From contig JBHGNT010000021.1 of assembly GCA_043228905.1 (NCBI GenBank), positions 2,542,001 through 2,606,000 of the forward strand: 64,000 nt of DNA, written 5' to 3'. The first letter of the stretch is position 1; every line of letters begins with the position of its first letter. Shown here piece by piece: positions 33,270 through 45,700 of this stretch. Source of the stretch: Azolla caroliniana (Eukaryota; Polypodiophyta). Made by a program: the position numbers and the translations under genes. The notes beneath the pieces were generated by a model, which did no database searches, was not told the DNA's origin, and saw only the letters and a program-made list of their open reading frames with translations.

Positions 33270-33882
33270 TTGGTGAAAACACACAATTATATTAATAAAT
33301 GTGTGTGAAAACCACTACTTACAATGGGTGTGACAATGGAATATGGACACCCACTAAATACACTACACCACTACATGGGTAGTGGAACATGTTGAATTGT
33401 CAATAGGCAAGACGACCACTCCACTGAGGAAAGAAGTTCCACTTGCTCAAATAAAGAAAATTGTCATATTAGTACTCCCTTCAACTTTCGGAGATATGCT
33501 TTCACTCCATGTCTACCATCGAATACAAAAGTGTTGCGCATGTTCCAATTATGACGCAATCCCCAATCTCTCAAAAATAGAAAAATGATCTCCATCTCTG
33601 ATTTTGGGTCAACCTGTGTAAATTGTGCAAACACCCACTGTCTAGGTTGCAAATAACACCGTGATAAAACTTGCCAATTTTGAGAAATGTAACTCCAAAT
33701 TTGACAAGCAATCGAACATTATATAAATCAATGAGTACCCATTTGAACAGTGCAAAATAAGCATTTACCCGTTGCTAGTCCACTACGTTTTAGAGCTAAT
33801 CCCAAAGGCAATCCTCCAATCAAAACTCTCCAAATGAAGACCTTTGCTACAAGTGGCAATTTAGAATGCCAACTACGTTGTA

Positions 33883-33884
<2 letters not shown>
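33270..33884 (-). mobile_element. LINE 3' fragment, minus strand
   Basis: Read on the minus strand, it holds the zf-RVT region of LINE ORF2 with stops: a KVFIWRVLIGGLPLG-type block, then CLFCTVQMGTH and an IACQIWSYI block, followed by the tail frame at 33464-33652 (LRHNWNMRNTFVFDG). The 3' end at about 33270-33300 is TTATTAATATAATTGTGTG then TTTTCACCAAA, typical of plant LINE ends. It lies in the CT tract of the element C LTR. Confidence 0.8.
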
Positions 33885-33932
<48 letters not shown>

Positions 33933-34022
33933 CTATCCTATTTGACTGCCACTCTTGTTGTTTGCTAGATTGACAAACAGGTTCTCAATCATCTTCCGCA
34001 ACATCAACTTCAATATCCAACA

Positions 34023-34990
34023 CTATAAACCACCACTATACAAGTACTGTAACGAACAATTTGCTCAGTATCATTATTTTTCTTTGTCTAATAAAGGCCC
34101 TCTCTGATGTGTTGCTTCTGAATTTCCATTAGTATTAGAGCATCCATGGGGTTGGGATATATGGTTGCCTAGGAGGTGGTTTTGTAGTGATTGATGTATT
34201 GGTAAGTTCAAGTCTTTTTTTTCTAAAAAAGAGCTACTTTCCCATTAGTTAGGAGATATTTTTTACAGAAAGACAATACAAGAAAATGGAGAATCACCCC
34301 TCGGCCGAGTTCAAGAATATGAAACTGCGTACATATCCTCTCTTACTTTCTACTTAATAATGTAAGTAGGTATCTAGAGCTATAAACTAGTGGGAATCAT
34401 CACCAGCTAGCGCAAGCTTGATCCTTTGGCTTGTAACAAAGGAAGGGTGGGAGGTGAGTAGGAAACAACCAACGTGGGGCCTGGTAGCTCCACCTCGGGC
34501 CATTTCCTCCTTGCATCACCATTGGGGTGATCCTCCATTTTTGCCAAAAGCATAAGTGAGCAATGACCACGTCGTCGGAGTGGCTTGGTGTTGCCATTTG
34601 TTGTAGTCATTCTGAGTTTCATTCTTAAAGTCTATTGTCACTTTGTATTGCACCAATAATTACTTCACTGAGTGATTTGGCTCTAGAGAAAAAATGAGAA
34701 GAAGATCCTTTAACATCATTACATAAGCCACATCGAAACCGTTAATGATTGTTCATCCCATGGAATATCACAAGCAAGCAGGTAGAATTTTGTTGCATGT
34801 GCCAAAGTTGGGAAGTCCCTTCGTGGAACCTTTGAATTTTGTTGATAACTATACTCATGCTATTTGCATATCCCATCTCCTTATATGAATTACGTGAGCT
34901 ATTAAAGATACATTATTTACGAGAGGGGTGTATAAAAGCCCAATCTAATGGAAAGAGTAATGTCCTATAAAGCCGAGTTGTGAAAGATAT
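34023..34990. other. Intergenic stretch, no gene seen
   Basis: Unassigned sequence after element C. CTATA at 34023-34027 would be its right target duplication, but the left partner was lost. Minus-strand frames of 65-71 codons at 34400-34622 overlap in two frames and carry no recognisable domain. Confidence 0.5.
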
Positions 34991-34994
34991 GGTG

Positions 34995-35745
34995 TTACCA
35001 ATGAGAGTGGCAAAACCTAGATATGGCCCAAGAGCCAGGAAGGCGAGTATCCTAACATATAGGATAAGCCCAAACATCTGCCAAGAGTAGCGGCGGTCAA
35101 TATCCCAACAAACACAAGAAGCCCAAATATATGACAAGAGTAGCGAAGGCCAATATATCGACAAACAGGAAAAGCCTAGATATATGACAAGAGTAGTGAA
35201 GCCCAATATCCCGGCAAACAGGAGAAGCCTAGATATCTACCAAGAGTAGCGAGGGTCAATATCCCAACAAAGAGGGGAAGCTCAGATATGTGACAAGAGT
35301 GGCGAAGGCTAGTATCCCAACAAATAGGAGAATCTTTGATATGTGCCAATGAGTAGCGAAGGTCAGTATCCCGACAAACATGAGAAGCCCAGATACGTGA
35401 CAAGAGTAGCAAAGGCCAGTATCCCAACAAACATGAGAATCTCATATATGTGCCAAGAGTAGCGAAGGTTAGTATCTTGGCAAACATGAGAAGCCCATAT
35501 ATGTAACAAAGAGTAGCAAAGGCCAATATCCCGACAAACAGGAGAAGCCCAGATATGTGCCAAGAGTAGCGAATGCGAGTGTCCTAACAAACAGAACTTA
35601 TCTTGGTTAATATCCTGGCAAACATGAGAAGCCCATATATGTAACAAAGAGTAGCAAAGGCCAGTATCCTGACAAACAGGAGAAGCCCAAATATGTGCCA
35701 AGAGTAGCGAATGCGAGTGTCCTAACAAACAGAACTTATCTTGCC
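34995..35745. repeat. 53-bp minisatellite, about 14 degenerate units
   Basis: Units such as 35221-35273 contain GAAGCC-AGATATGTG-CAAGAGTAGCGAAGG-CAGTATCCC-ACAAACA. Units vary by 10-20 percent and by small indels. At the right end a block of about 135 bp (35475-35608) is repeated at 35612-35745, a later higher-order duplication. Long minus-strand frames here (up to 121 codons, HIWASPVC-type) are by-products of the repeat: 53 is not a multiple of 3, so the same unit is read in three frames. Confidence 0.92.
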
Positions 35746-35822
35746 CGACAATCAGAACAACTTATCCGATTGACACCACTGACACAACACAACAAAAATA
35801 CAAACACTTAGAATGAAGGTCA

Positions 35823-35953
35823 TGTATGTATGAATGAAGGTCATGTATGTATGTATGTATGTATGTATGTATGTATGTATGTATGTATGTATGTATGTAT
35901 GTATGTATGTATGTATGTATGTATGTATGTATGTATGTATGTATGTATGTATA
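35823..35953. repeat. TATG tetranucleotide microsatellite, about 30 units
   Basis: A nearly perfect ATGT/TATG run about 70 bp before the start codon of the next gene, therefore probably in its promoter or 5' leader. Such runs are length-variable. Confidence 0.97.
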
Positions 35954-36019
35954 TGTATACAGTATGATGATGGGTCTCATAGAACTCCATAGTATCAAAG
36001 CTGATCTGATTGATACTCG

Positions 36020-39000
36020 ATGATGATGACGACGACCATGATGCTCTCTCCTGCTTTGCCTCGCAGTTCTGCGATTTTAATTCCTTGCACACCTTCTGAG
36101 AGAACGATATGGCGCCTCAGAAGCTTTCATGCCTCCAAGAATATCTCTTCTTCTTCCAACAGTAATAGCAGTCAAAATACTAGCCTCCTCTCCTTCCTTT
36201 GTCCTCTCCTCAAGCTCTTCTCGGTATGTATGCTATATGTACATGTACATATGTCTGTATGCGTATCTATGTGTATGTATGTATATCCTCGTCTAATGCA
36301 GGTTTGTACACGTGTATGTATGTGTTTATACGCATGTTTATGCTTACTTCGATTTCTCCTTTTGGTTTTCATATTTTCTATGATTTCATGGTGCATAATG
36401 AATGACATTTCTTTTTCGTCTCTCTGACGTTGCTTATGTGAAGGCTAGCGATCCCTCACTTCCTCGAAATGGCTTCTTAGAGGTATGTCTCTCAATATTC
36501 ATTTAAGCTTTTTTTGTTTCTTTCCTTTCTTGAAAGGAATCTGTAGAAAATAATGTAAACACAAACAGATTTATTTGCCATGGCTCCACGATTTGTATAT
36601 ATATTATTTGTGTTTGTATTGAAAACAAATCAAAATCAATAAGCATTCTTTGCTGTTGCGAAGATTCTCAATTCTGAAAGACTTACAGGTTATGCTTTCT
36701 CAAATTAAAATCACCAACAGCTCTTTGCAATTGGAACAGTTTTTCATGCCTAAAGGACTTATAGACCATGGTTTGCCGGTTTGTATTTATGTTGGAACTC
36801 AAAATCAACAAGAGGCTTTTAAAATAGCAGATTTATGGGCAATAATTTCGTAGTTCATGCTTTTGTTGGAAAAAATCAAAATCAAAAGAGTTTTTTACAA
36901 TTAAAAAAGTTTTCGAGGCAGGAAGGAATGTTAGGCCATGTTTACGCAATTTGTATTCTTATTGAAACTCAAAATCAATAATACTTTTTGCAATTAGAAG
37001 ATATGAAGGCATGAAAGACTGTACTGAAAATCAAAATGAGCTTCTGCAAACTCATAGGAATTATGTATTTGATAATATTATCTCATAGGATCAGTAGGCC
37101 GTGCATTCACAATGTGTTTTTATACTGAGAATCAACTTCTTCAGCTCGTTTCCTTTGAATCTTTCTTAGGAGACTCTGCAAAGGAAAGAACAGATGTAGT
37201 CCATGTGCTGTATCAGTGAGCTTTTGTGATTACCAAGATCCCTATGTGGATTGTCAAGATCCATGAATATTGTCCTTTATAGAGTCTAGAGCCTTCTTTC
37301 TATGTGGATTGTCCCGAGTGAAAGATTGATCGATAGGTTGTGCTTTTATAGTTTATACTCATATTCAATCGTGAATCTGTTCCTTTCAGACTGCAACCTC
37401 AGGAGTATCTTCCCTAGCACGGCTTCCATGGGGTTCAACAGTATCATCAGAAATCGCTGAAGTTGCGAAAAATAGAGATACTCTACAGGCTATTCAGATT
37501 TATGAATTTGGTAAGTATTTGTTGCATTTCACTGAGTTATGCTTGAGTTTAAAGGGCTTTCTGCGTACAACAGTATGGACTATTGACCTATCTCAAGGAT
37601 ATGTTAGTCTACCAAGCTCCTTGAATTTATTAAGTGTGATTGTTTACACATTTGCCAATGAGCGATGACCAACATATATAGTGTTGGGACTAGCTCTTTC
37701 ATGCCTATTTCATGTCTTATATTTAGGCAAGAGGATCTTCTAGAAAATTCGAGACAGAACTGTCTCGTTCATGCCTAATGCAAGTAGGATAATTAGGCAA
37801 GGGGCTATTCTAGAACTAGATGGAACGACCTTTTCTACTTAATTCATTGTATGATAATTAGGCAGTATCTTGTATGATATCAATATTGTGATTACAAGCT
37901 TTTTTGAGGATATTGGAGCCAAAGTTTTTGTATTTTAGGGATAACATTAAGGATGAATGCATTAATTAATGTTGTGATAATCCATGATATTTACACCTAG
38001 TGAGAGCACAATAAGAAAAACCTCATAACTGTGACCTCCATCTTTTATTTTCATTTAAACAACATTTAAGATTCGCATCACCTATACACACAGAAAAGAA
38101 ATCCAAGGTTTAAGCTTTGGAAGGTGTTTCCAATGTTGCTTTTATGCCTATCCAAACTTGGAGTGGAATTGCCTGCTGATTTAACCTCTTCCAGGAATAC
38201 CATGCAAAAAAAATATAGTGAAAATGGCTGATAGCTTTATCTGGTGTGTTATCCATGGTATATCCAAAGAACCAGATAACGAGAAGTAGCTTTATTCCTT
38301 ACAAAAGATAACAGTGTTTTATAGATCTTGATAGTTTTCTTCTCTTAGGTGAAGTTCCAAAAAGTGTGTAGGGGTCTGTTGAAGCCACATGAATCCAAGT
38401 ATTGGGTTCACTGTTGTTGCATGTTGCATTTTTAACTTGCTAGAATGGATCAGCATTTTTCCATTTTCAAATGACAACCATTAAGTTGTCTCACAAAGAC
38501 CAAGTGACATGATCTGTGAGTGTTGTCACAATCATAAAATGTAATGCTAATTTGGATTTTTCATTAAACTCTTTTATTGTTTGTGAATATTAATGTACTT
38601 CTAAAATTTCAGAAAAGAACGTCATTTACAAAAGACTGAAGAATAAGACACTGGCTTGCAATGTGATAGATATCTCTTTATCACGAATTTCCCCCCAACC
38701 CTATCCATGACAGTGAACATATAGAACCTGCTTCACGTCAGTGATGATAATTCCCTCTCGATTTTCATACAATGTTTGAGACATGGCAATGCTTTATTAC
38801 CGGCAACTGGAGCTCTGCATAGATAACGTAATTGTACTCAGCTTGCTAATTCAAAGGAGGTCTATTCTAAATTGGTGACATGCCAGAGAACCTAGTTAAG
38901 CAATTCAATGAATTCTGTAATTTGAATATTAAAATATAATTGTGATTTTTGTCTTTATAGAGGCATGTCCTTTTTGTAGGAGGGTGAGAGAGGCATTGAC

Positions 39001-40663
39001 GGAATTAGATCTCTCTGCTGAGGTAGTTTGTGGCTACTCATCACTTTTGTTCTATTATTATTTATATAGTGTTACTTTAATTGATTTCTTTATGTTGCCT
39101 TGCTGCATGCAGATATACCCTTGCCCAAAAGGATCCATTCATCATCGTGATATCGTTAAGGCAATTGGTGGGAAAGAGCAGTAAGAAATCTATGGCAATT
39201 ATGTACTTTGCTATCATGCAAAATGTTGATACTCTATATGTCAAGTTACTATGAGTTGAATTTGGTTTGTACAGCAGGGATAAGTAACATATGATAATGA
39301 GAAGAGAAAGTATTCTTATATAAGAGGAACAAAACCATTTCAGGATGGTTTACTGTAATATCATACCAAAGCAAATGTTTGTCTCTTCCTAAAAAGTTAG
39401 GGCAATGAAGGATTCACCACCAGAGCTCTTAGTCAGTCTCTCACACCTATTTGATTCCCACATGAAAAAACTATGTCTTCCTCTATCACAGATCAATAAT
39501 TGTGATTAAAAACCTAACGTAGATTTTGGAAGAATCAGCAAATCGACAACTGCTGCCAGTAGACACTCTTTTACCCATTTCTTAAGAAATTTTCTCACCT
39601 CTAGTCACTGATGATCCTTCCCCTAAGATTGAGCATAGGAGAGCCTGATAAAAAGAAAGTCTGATCTCATTTTTGTAGCTGTTTATCACTTTCCATTTTC
39701 TACTTTATCGCCCCCAAAATGAGATCATGAAGTGAATAATGGATGATGTCTTAACTATTCGTAAAAAACTTTGGTATTTTTCTTGATCCATGCACACCAA
39801 GCCCTAATGACATGTGGTTACCATACTTTTACAGATTTCCGTATCTTGTTGATGTTAATACAGGTGTCCGTCTATATGAAAGTGGTAAGTTTTTATCGCT
39901 CAATAGTGTTGTGTAAGAAAACCAGATGTATATATACTGTAATTGTTTTGCAGTCCTTCAATTAGTTTGGTGATTGACTTTCGTATATACACACAGGAGA
40001 TATTGTCAAATATCTTTTCAACACATATGGTGGTGGCAAGGAACCCTCAAATTGGCTTCTGGAAAGGTATTTTTTGACAATTGGAAAGTGAAGAGTTAGA
40101 TTTTGATTTGCTTATACAATCTACAAACTAATCCCTGTCATAAATAAACAGCACAGTACTTACTGGATGGGTTCCTACATTGCTGCGAGCAGGTCGTGGT
40201 ATGATCCGATGGGAAGGTGCAAATGTCAACATTCCAGACAAGAAATTAATACTCTTTTCTTATGAGAATAACCAGGTTGGTATTTCTTTGTTGTCAATAT
40301 ATCTTTGTGTGCCTTCTTGTAGTAAATAGTTTAAGAGTAGAGAGAATGCTTGTAAGACCATTTGGATTCATTTTTTTAGTTTGCAAGGATAGTGCGAGAA
40401 GCTCTCTGTGAATTAGAGCTTCCATATATCTTACACAACATAGGAGTTGGCACTTTCAATTCTTCTAAGCTAATAGAAGGTTTTCAAGAGGTTTGTACTT
40501 TTTGGATAAAAATTTCATATTTCACTTGGTTTTCATGTTGTGGAATGAAATACCAGTGTTATGGATAATGCAGGTTCCTTTTTTGGTAGATCCGAACACA
40601 GGGGTTAGTTTAAGCAATCATGAAGACATTATTCAATATCTTTTTAAGAACTACAGAGTTTGA
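36020..40663 (+). CDS. Plastid-type protein with tandem thioredoxin/GST-N folds, ten exons
   Basis: Exons are 36020-36223, 36444-36482, 37390-37510, 38961-39022, 39113-39180, 39835-39884, 39997-40066, 40152-40275, 40380-40490 and 40574-40663. All are GT-AG and in frame, giving 312 residues. The first 80 or so are Ser-rich and basic, consistent with a plastid transit peptide. The first thioredoxin-fold domain starts near 117 with the redox-type motif CPFC (124-127), then YPCPKGS, PYLVDVNTG and ESGDIVKYLF. A second, similar domain starts near 235: SYENNQFARIVREALCELELPY, PFLVDPNTG, NHEDIIQYLF. It has no CxxC. I recognise this as the plant thioredoxin-family protein resembling Arabidopsis At5g03880; its biochemical role is not established to my knowledge. 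The start could also be one of the next in-frame ATGs (36023, 36026). Confidence 0.93.
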
Positions 40664-41160
40664 ATCCTTAATTAACCTCTGAATCACTCCTTCAAAGTGT
40701 AAAACAACTATGCAATTATATTTAAAATTCGATGACGATCTCTATTCCTATGGATGTGTACATTATTAAATATTGCTTTACATATAATTGAACCTCTCTC
40801 CAATAACTGTCAGTTTGAATAATGTTGTGCCATTTATAACTTATAACTTCTCTTCAAAGTGGAAAGATATATTTAATGAAACCTGTTGAAACTTCATGCT
40901 TCATTACTGGATTGCTAATTGGAAAAATCAATCATCAGGGTGGAAATAGCACAAGGTTTTTAATCAATCGTTGAAAAATGTTATTTTAAGTCAAATCGTT
41001 ATACATGTTTTTCTAATTACATTATCTGCAGATCCACAGGTATATGCCTACAGATTTTAATACACTATTTATTGTATATAGTTTCTTTTACTGCAACTAC
41101 CACCATTTGAACTAAGGATTTGCATGTTACCTTAGTGATTAGATGCTTAGCCTCATACAA

Positions 41161-42020
41161 GATGGGATTTTGGTGTTTGAAATCTTTGTGAAATCCTTTC
41201 TCAAAATGTTTTTTCAGACAGATCAAGTGTCTACTTCCTAGATGTTTTTGGAGAAAACTTAATGTGGCCTACTTAAAGTAGGTGTGCGGCATTGGTCAGT
41301 GGTCATTGATAGAAACAAATGGTCATGGTAAACATATGATAAACCAGTATCAAATGGTGTTTTATTAAGATTTAATGTGTCCTACTTGAAGTAGGTGTGC
41401 GGCATTGGTCAGTGGTCATTGATAGAAACAAATGCTCATGGTAAACATATGATAAACCATTATCAAATGGTGTTTTATTAAGATGGGATTTTGGTGTTTG
41501 AAATCTTTGTGAAATCCTTTCTCAAAATGTTTTTTCAGACAGATCAAGTGTCTACTTCCTAGATGTTTTTGGAGAAAACTTAATGTGGCCTACTTAAAGT
41601 AGGTGTGCGGCATTGGTCAGTGGTCATTGATAGAAACAAATGGTCATGGTAAACATATGATAAACCAGTATCAAATGGTGTTTTATTAAGATTTAATGTG
41701 TCCTACTTGAAGTAGGTGTGCGGCATTGGTCAGTGGTCATTGATAGAAACAAATGCTCATGGTAAACATATGATAAACCATTATCAAATGGTGTTTTATT
41801 AAGATGGGATTTTGGTGTTTGAAATCTTTGTGAAATCCTTTCTCAAATATGTTAATTCAGACAGATATAGTGTCTACTTCCTAGATGTTTTCGGAGAAAA
41901 CTTAATGTGTCCTACTTGAAGTAGGTGTGCAGCATTGGTCAGTGGTCATTGATAGAAACAAATGGTCATGGTAAACATATGATAAACCATTATCAAATGG
42001 TGTTTTATTAAGATTTAATG
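41161..42020. repeat. 321-bp tandem repeat, two identical copies and a third partial one
   Basis: Copies at 41161-41481 and 41482-41802 look identical base for base; the third, from 41803 to about 42015, is shorter and slightly diverged. Inside each full copy a 113-bp sub-unit occurs twice (from 41261 and 41374). It begins with CCTACTTAAAGTAGG or CCTACTTGAAGTAGG, an odd-length palindrome with 7-base arms. Confidence 0.95.
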
Positions 42021-42644
42021 TGTCCCCAAGTAACCTTTAATCGTTAAGAGTTTTTCAAAGTGCTGCCATTGTTACTTCCAGCTAAAAATAATAAAAACTA
42101 TTGAGCACACTAAACTTCAGATGAACTAGGGCAAAGAAGGATAAGTTTGACATTCAAAGCTAGAATTAGTCACTTGAAAATGGGTTTCAGATCTGCATGG
42201 CGTAAGCATACTATTAGGTGTAAACCTGATCATTACATTGCGGACGTCTCAAAAAGTTGTTCTAGAGCTAGTAGAGTACCAATTTGACCAACCCCAAATT
42301 CCTCATAAAAAACCCCAAATACTTTATTATTTTGTCTAACCCCAAATACTTTATTATTTTGTGCATGAAACCAGCTGAGTTTGTTAGTAGCATATTGGTA
42401 ATGTGAAGACACTACAAGTATGAGTAGACCTTTTTTAACGAAATATAAAAAACACTCAGGAGTCGTATGCAGGAATAAGAGATGATCTATAAATAATATT
42501 CAGAAAAAGCAATGGGTATCATGAGATTTGTTTCTTTTCATTTCAACTTGAACATAGGGTTTACAAACTTCCCAAACTAGGCTTCTCAAGACAATAAAAT
42601 GTTAGTATTTGCCAAAATTTTACCTCAAATATATCATTGTGGTG

Positions 42645-42670
42645 CGGGGGTGGGGGGGGGGGGGGGGGGA
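42645..42670. repeat. Poly-G run
   Basis: About 24 G residues with a single T near the start. Such tracts are prone to slippage and sequencing error; the length should not be trusted. Confidence 0.9.
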
Positions 42671-42789
42671 TGGGTCAGTAACATCGTTAAATTAGAACAT
42701 AGACACTTCTAGAGATCGCCAAGGTTGACACTACAGTTTGACTTCAGCTTTATGAACAATGATGGAGAATGGATAATTAGAAATTATGT

Positions 42790-45700
42790 TTACTTTGAAC
42801 GATGACTAGATTTTTTCAAGTGATTCTTCTTTGTTTTGCTTTTATCTCTCTTTTTCTGTCTCTGCTCCTTCTTGACCTTCGGTTTCAGTTTGATGTCTTT
42901 CCCTTTAAATTTCTTAACATACATTCCAACTTTTCTTGGTTTCTCTTTGTCATTCAGCTTTTCAGAATCCTCCTCGCTACCTATTTCACCATTTTCACTG
43001 ATCAGACCTTTCTTGATCTTCCTTAGTAAACGATACTCCTCCTCCATCTCCATATCATCTTCAATGTCCTGAGCAGCTTTGCGTTTTTTACTTGTTAGTC
43101 TCCTCTCTTTCTTACCATTCTTCATATACTCTTCTCTTTTGGAACCACCACCACCCATTTTTTGCTGGAGATTGTTTTGGCTTTGAAGTTCCCGATCCTT
43201 GAGCTTCTTTTGACGCTGCTTTTCTCGTGCTTTATCTCTGTTATAGAACATTTTTATTATCCAAGTTCATGTAAATTTATACTATCTTTGTCATAGCAAA
43301 ACTTTCTGTCTTCATAGCCATATTTTGCACTATGTTTATCAAAGCAAACAAAAGAAAGCATATTAAGAGCATATTACTTGTATCGAATTGCCATAAAATC
43401 AATGCCATCCATAGGTTTAAAATTTTCAATTGAAAGTGTTCCGCGCTTTAGCTCTGACATTGTTGGAAGCTGAAGCAACCCATAACCCATTGCCAGTTTC
43501 CCTACATCCAGCTCTTTCCACCTAGAAAGTATCATAAAAGATCAAATTAAACATTTCTCCGCTTTGAAATACCATAGCATATCAAGTCATACATTAAATG
43601 TTCTCTATATCTCTGGGAAAGATAAAAGCTGACCTAAAAATATAGGTGCATTGATGCTCCTTGTAAGCTCGTATAAAAGAAACAAACGCCCTTAATCCTT
43701 TCTCCATAACATCCCTATCTTTCATGGCAGCTGCCCTTATCTATGACACAAGCACTGGGTGTAATCATTAATCAAGAGTTATTCTAGAGCATAAAATCGA
43801 TATTGACTCTGCACTGAAATCCCTCTCTACATCATAATTCTTAATAGGGACCAAATTCAGCATGATCCCTAAATGGGTCATTTCTCATCTCCACTTTTGA
43901 GCAGAATATTAAGATCTAGCTGAATTATAAAATCCTCCACACAATGGTTTAAAATACTAACCATAGGAATAACATCTTCAAAAGGGCTTTCTCTCTCTGT
44001 TTTTTCAATCGGTACTTTCCGAATCTTCATAAATTCTACATATGCATCTTCCTGTATGAGAAGGCACATCTCAATCTTATGACAAATCATTCAACCATGC
44101 ATACAAAAAGTGTGTCAACCTAACTGCAGAATATAGGACAAATTATAAGCAAACGAAAAACCTTGGGTGAAAGAAACACAAGTGCATTTCCTGATCTTCC
44201 CATTCGGGCTGTACGACCCACTCTATGGACAAACATATTTGGATCTTGAGGTGGATCATACTGTGTTAAAAGCAATATAAGAAAAATACTTGTCAGCTGT
44301 GTGACAAAGGTCTCTTACGGATTCAGGAGAAAACATATGATTTGAATGAATAGGCATATTTACCTGTAAGATCCAATCCACATTTGGAATGTCCAGACCA
44401 CGAGCAGCAACATCTGTACAAAGCAGAATCCCAGACTGCATACTTGCAAACTCAGCTAATGCTTTCTCTCGTACTGACTATACAAAAAGGAAAGGAATTA
44501 TCATTAGAACCTGAATATTCGTGCCTCCTAATGAATCATAATCATCCCCGAGGTAAGTAGATTAGATCAAAGAAAGTATCAGAGGATGAATCCATTCATC
44601 ATGGATATCAATTTCCAGTTTCATGTACAAAGCTACGTTGATACAAAAACAAACTTCTGTGCCTACCTGCTTCATTCTTCCATGAAGGGAAATCATACAT
44701 ATCTTTTTCAAGCTTTCTAATGAAGGAAGCACAGTCGCCCAAAAATCCACACAAGCACAAGTCATGAAATACCTGCAACAAACTAATAAGTTGGTCGCTG
44801 AAAATAGTAATCATTGGGAATAGCAAACCTTGTTGACCTATCAGAAACTTACACGATAACTTTTGCAGAAGATAATTCAAGAAAAAGCTGAACAAGCCGA
44901 GATGGTTTCTCATCTCCCTCACATTCTAAGTACTGCACATATATAGCAACTTATAATTACCTCGACGATAGAAATGTCTAGCATTCATATAGAGATATCC
45001 AAATACCTGAATAGTAAGAGAGGATGGTGTTTTAGAGAATGAAAGGCTCTGATCCATACTCATTGCTGATGATGCAGACTTCATCTCTGTCTTAACTTCA
45101 ACACGAACAGGATTCCTCAGCCCTGCTTTTGCAAGCTCTTCCACCGCCTCTGTCTGTGTTGCTGAGAAAAGACCTGTTCTTCTTTGTTTCGGTAGTCGAG
45201 AAATGATAGTTGTTAATTGCCTCTGAAATCCCATTTCCAGCAGCCGATCTGCCTCATCCAAAATAAGAACCTGTTCTCATCACTCATACAAGCTCATTAT
45301 AATATTCTACCATCTCAAAAAATACAAATAAAATATTCTAATATCTCAATGTATACAAACATAATATTCTACACTATCTGAGGATATACAAACATAATAT
45401 CCTACTATTTCAAAATTTTGAGGATATATATGAGAAAATGCATAAAAAATACCTCAAGAAGTTTAAGTTCCAAAGACGAACGCTCCATTATGTCAGCTAT
45501 CCGTCCAGGAGTGCCAACAATTATATTTACACCATTTTCATTTACTTTCTTCAGATCAACAGCCACATCCGTCCCACCAACAAGAAGCATGAGCCGGATA
45601 TTCGGTATCACATTAACAAATGGCTTTGCTACATGATATATTTGGGATGCTAGCTCTCGGGTTGGTGATACTATGATTGCCCCAACCTACACAAATAAAC

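Larger units (their letters stand above)
32896..34022 (+). mobile_element. 3' LTR of copia element C, with nested insertions
   Basis: It starts TGTTGGGATAAAAG right after a polypurine tract TATGGGGGAGTT (32884-32895) and ends TCAATATCCAACA at 34022. The start and the last 140 bp match the 5' LTR. In between, its CT-rich tract has received a SINE-like unit (33051-33250) and a LINE fragment (33270-33884). Confidence 0.88.
40664..42789. other. Repeat-rich spacer between two converging genes
   Basis: The thioredoxin-fold gene ends at 40663 and the helicase, on the other strand, ends at 42790, so both 3' ends face this spacer. It is dominated by the 321-bp tandem repeat at 41161-42020. It also holds a 26-bp duplication at 42302-42362 (CCCCAAATACTTTATTATTT twice) and a poly-G run at 42645-42669. 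No gene is seen. Confidence 0.7.

Noticed and set aside
35176-35728. Long minus-strand frames with repeating HIWASPVC-like peptides
   Set aside because: Produced by the 53-bp minisatellite read in successive frames; there are no start context, splice sites or conserved domain.
35762-36092. Frames encoding IHTY repeats
   Set aside because: Translation of the TATG microsatellite.
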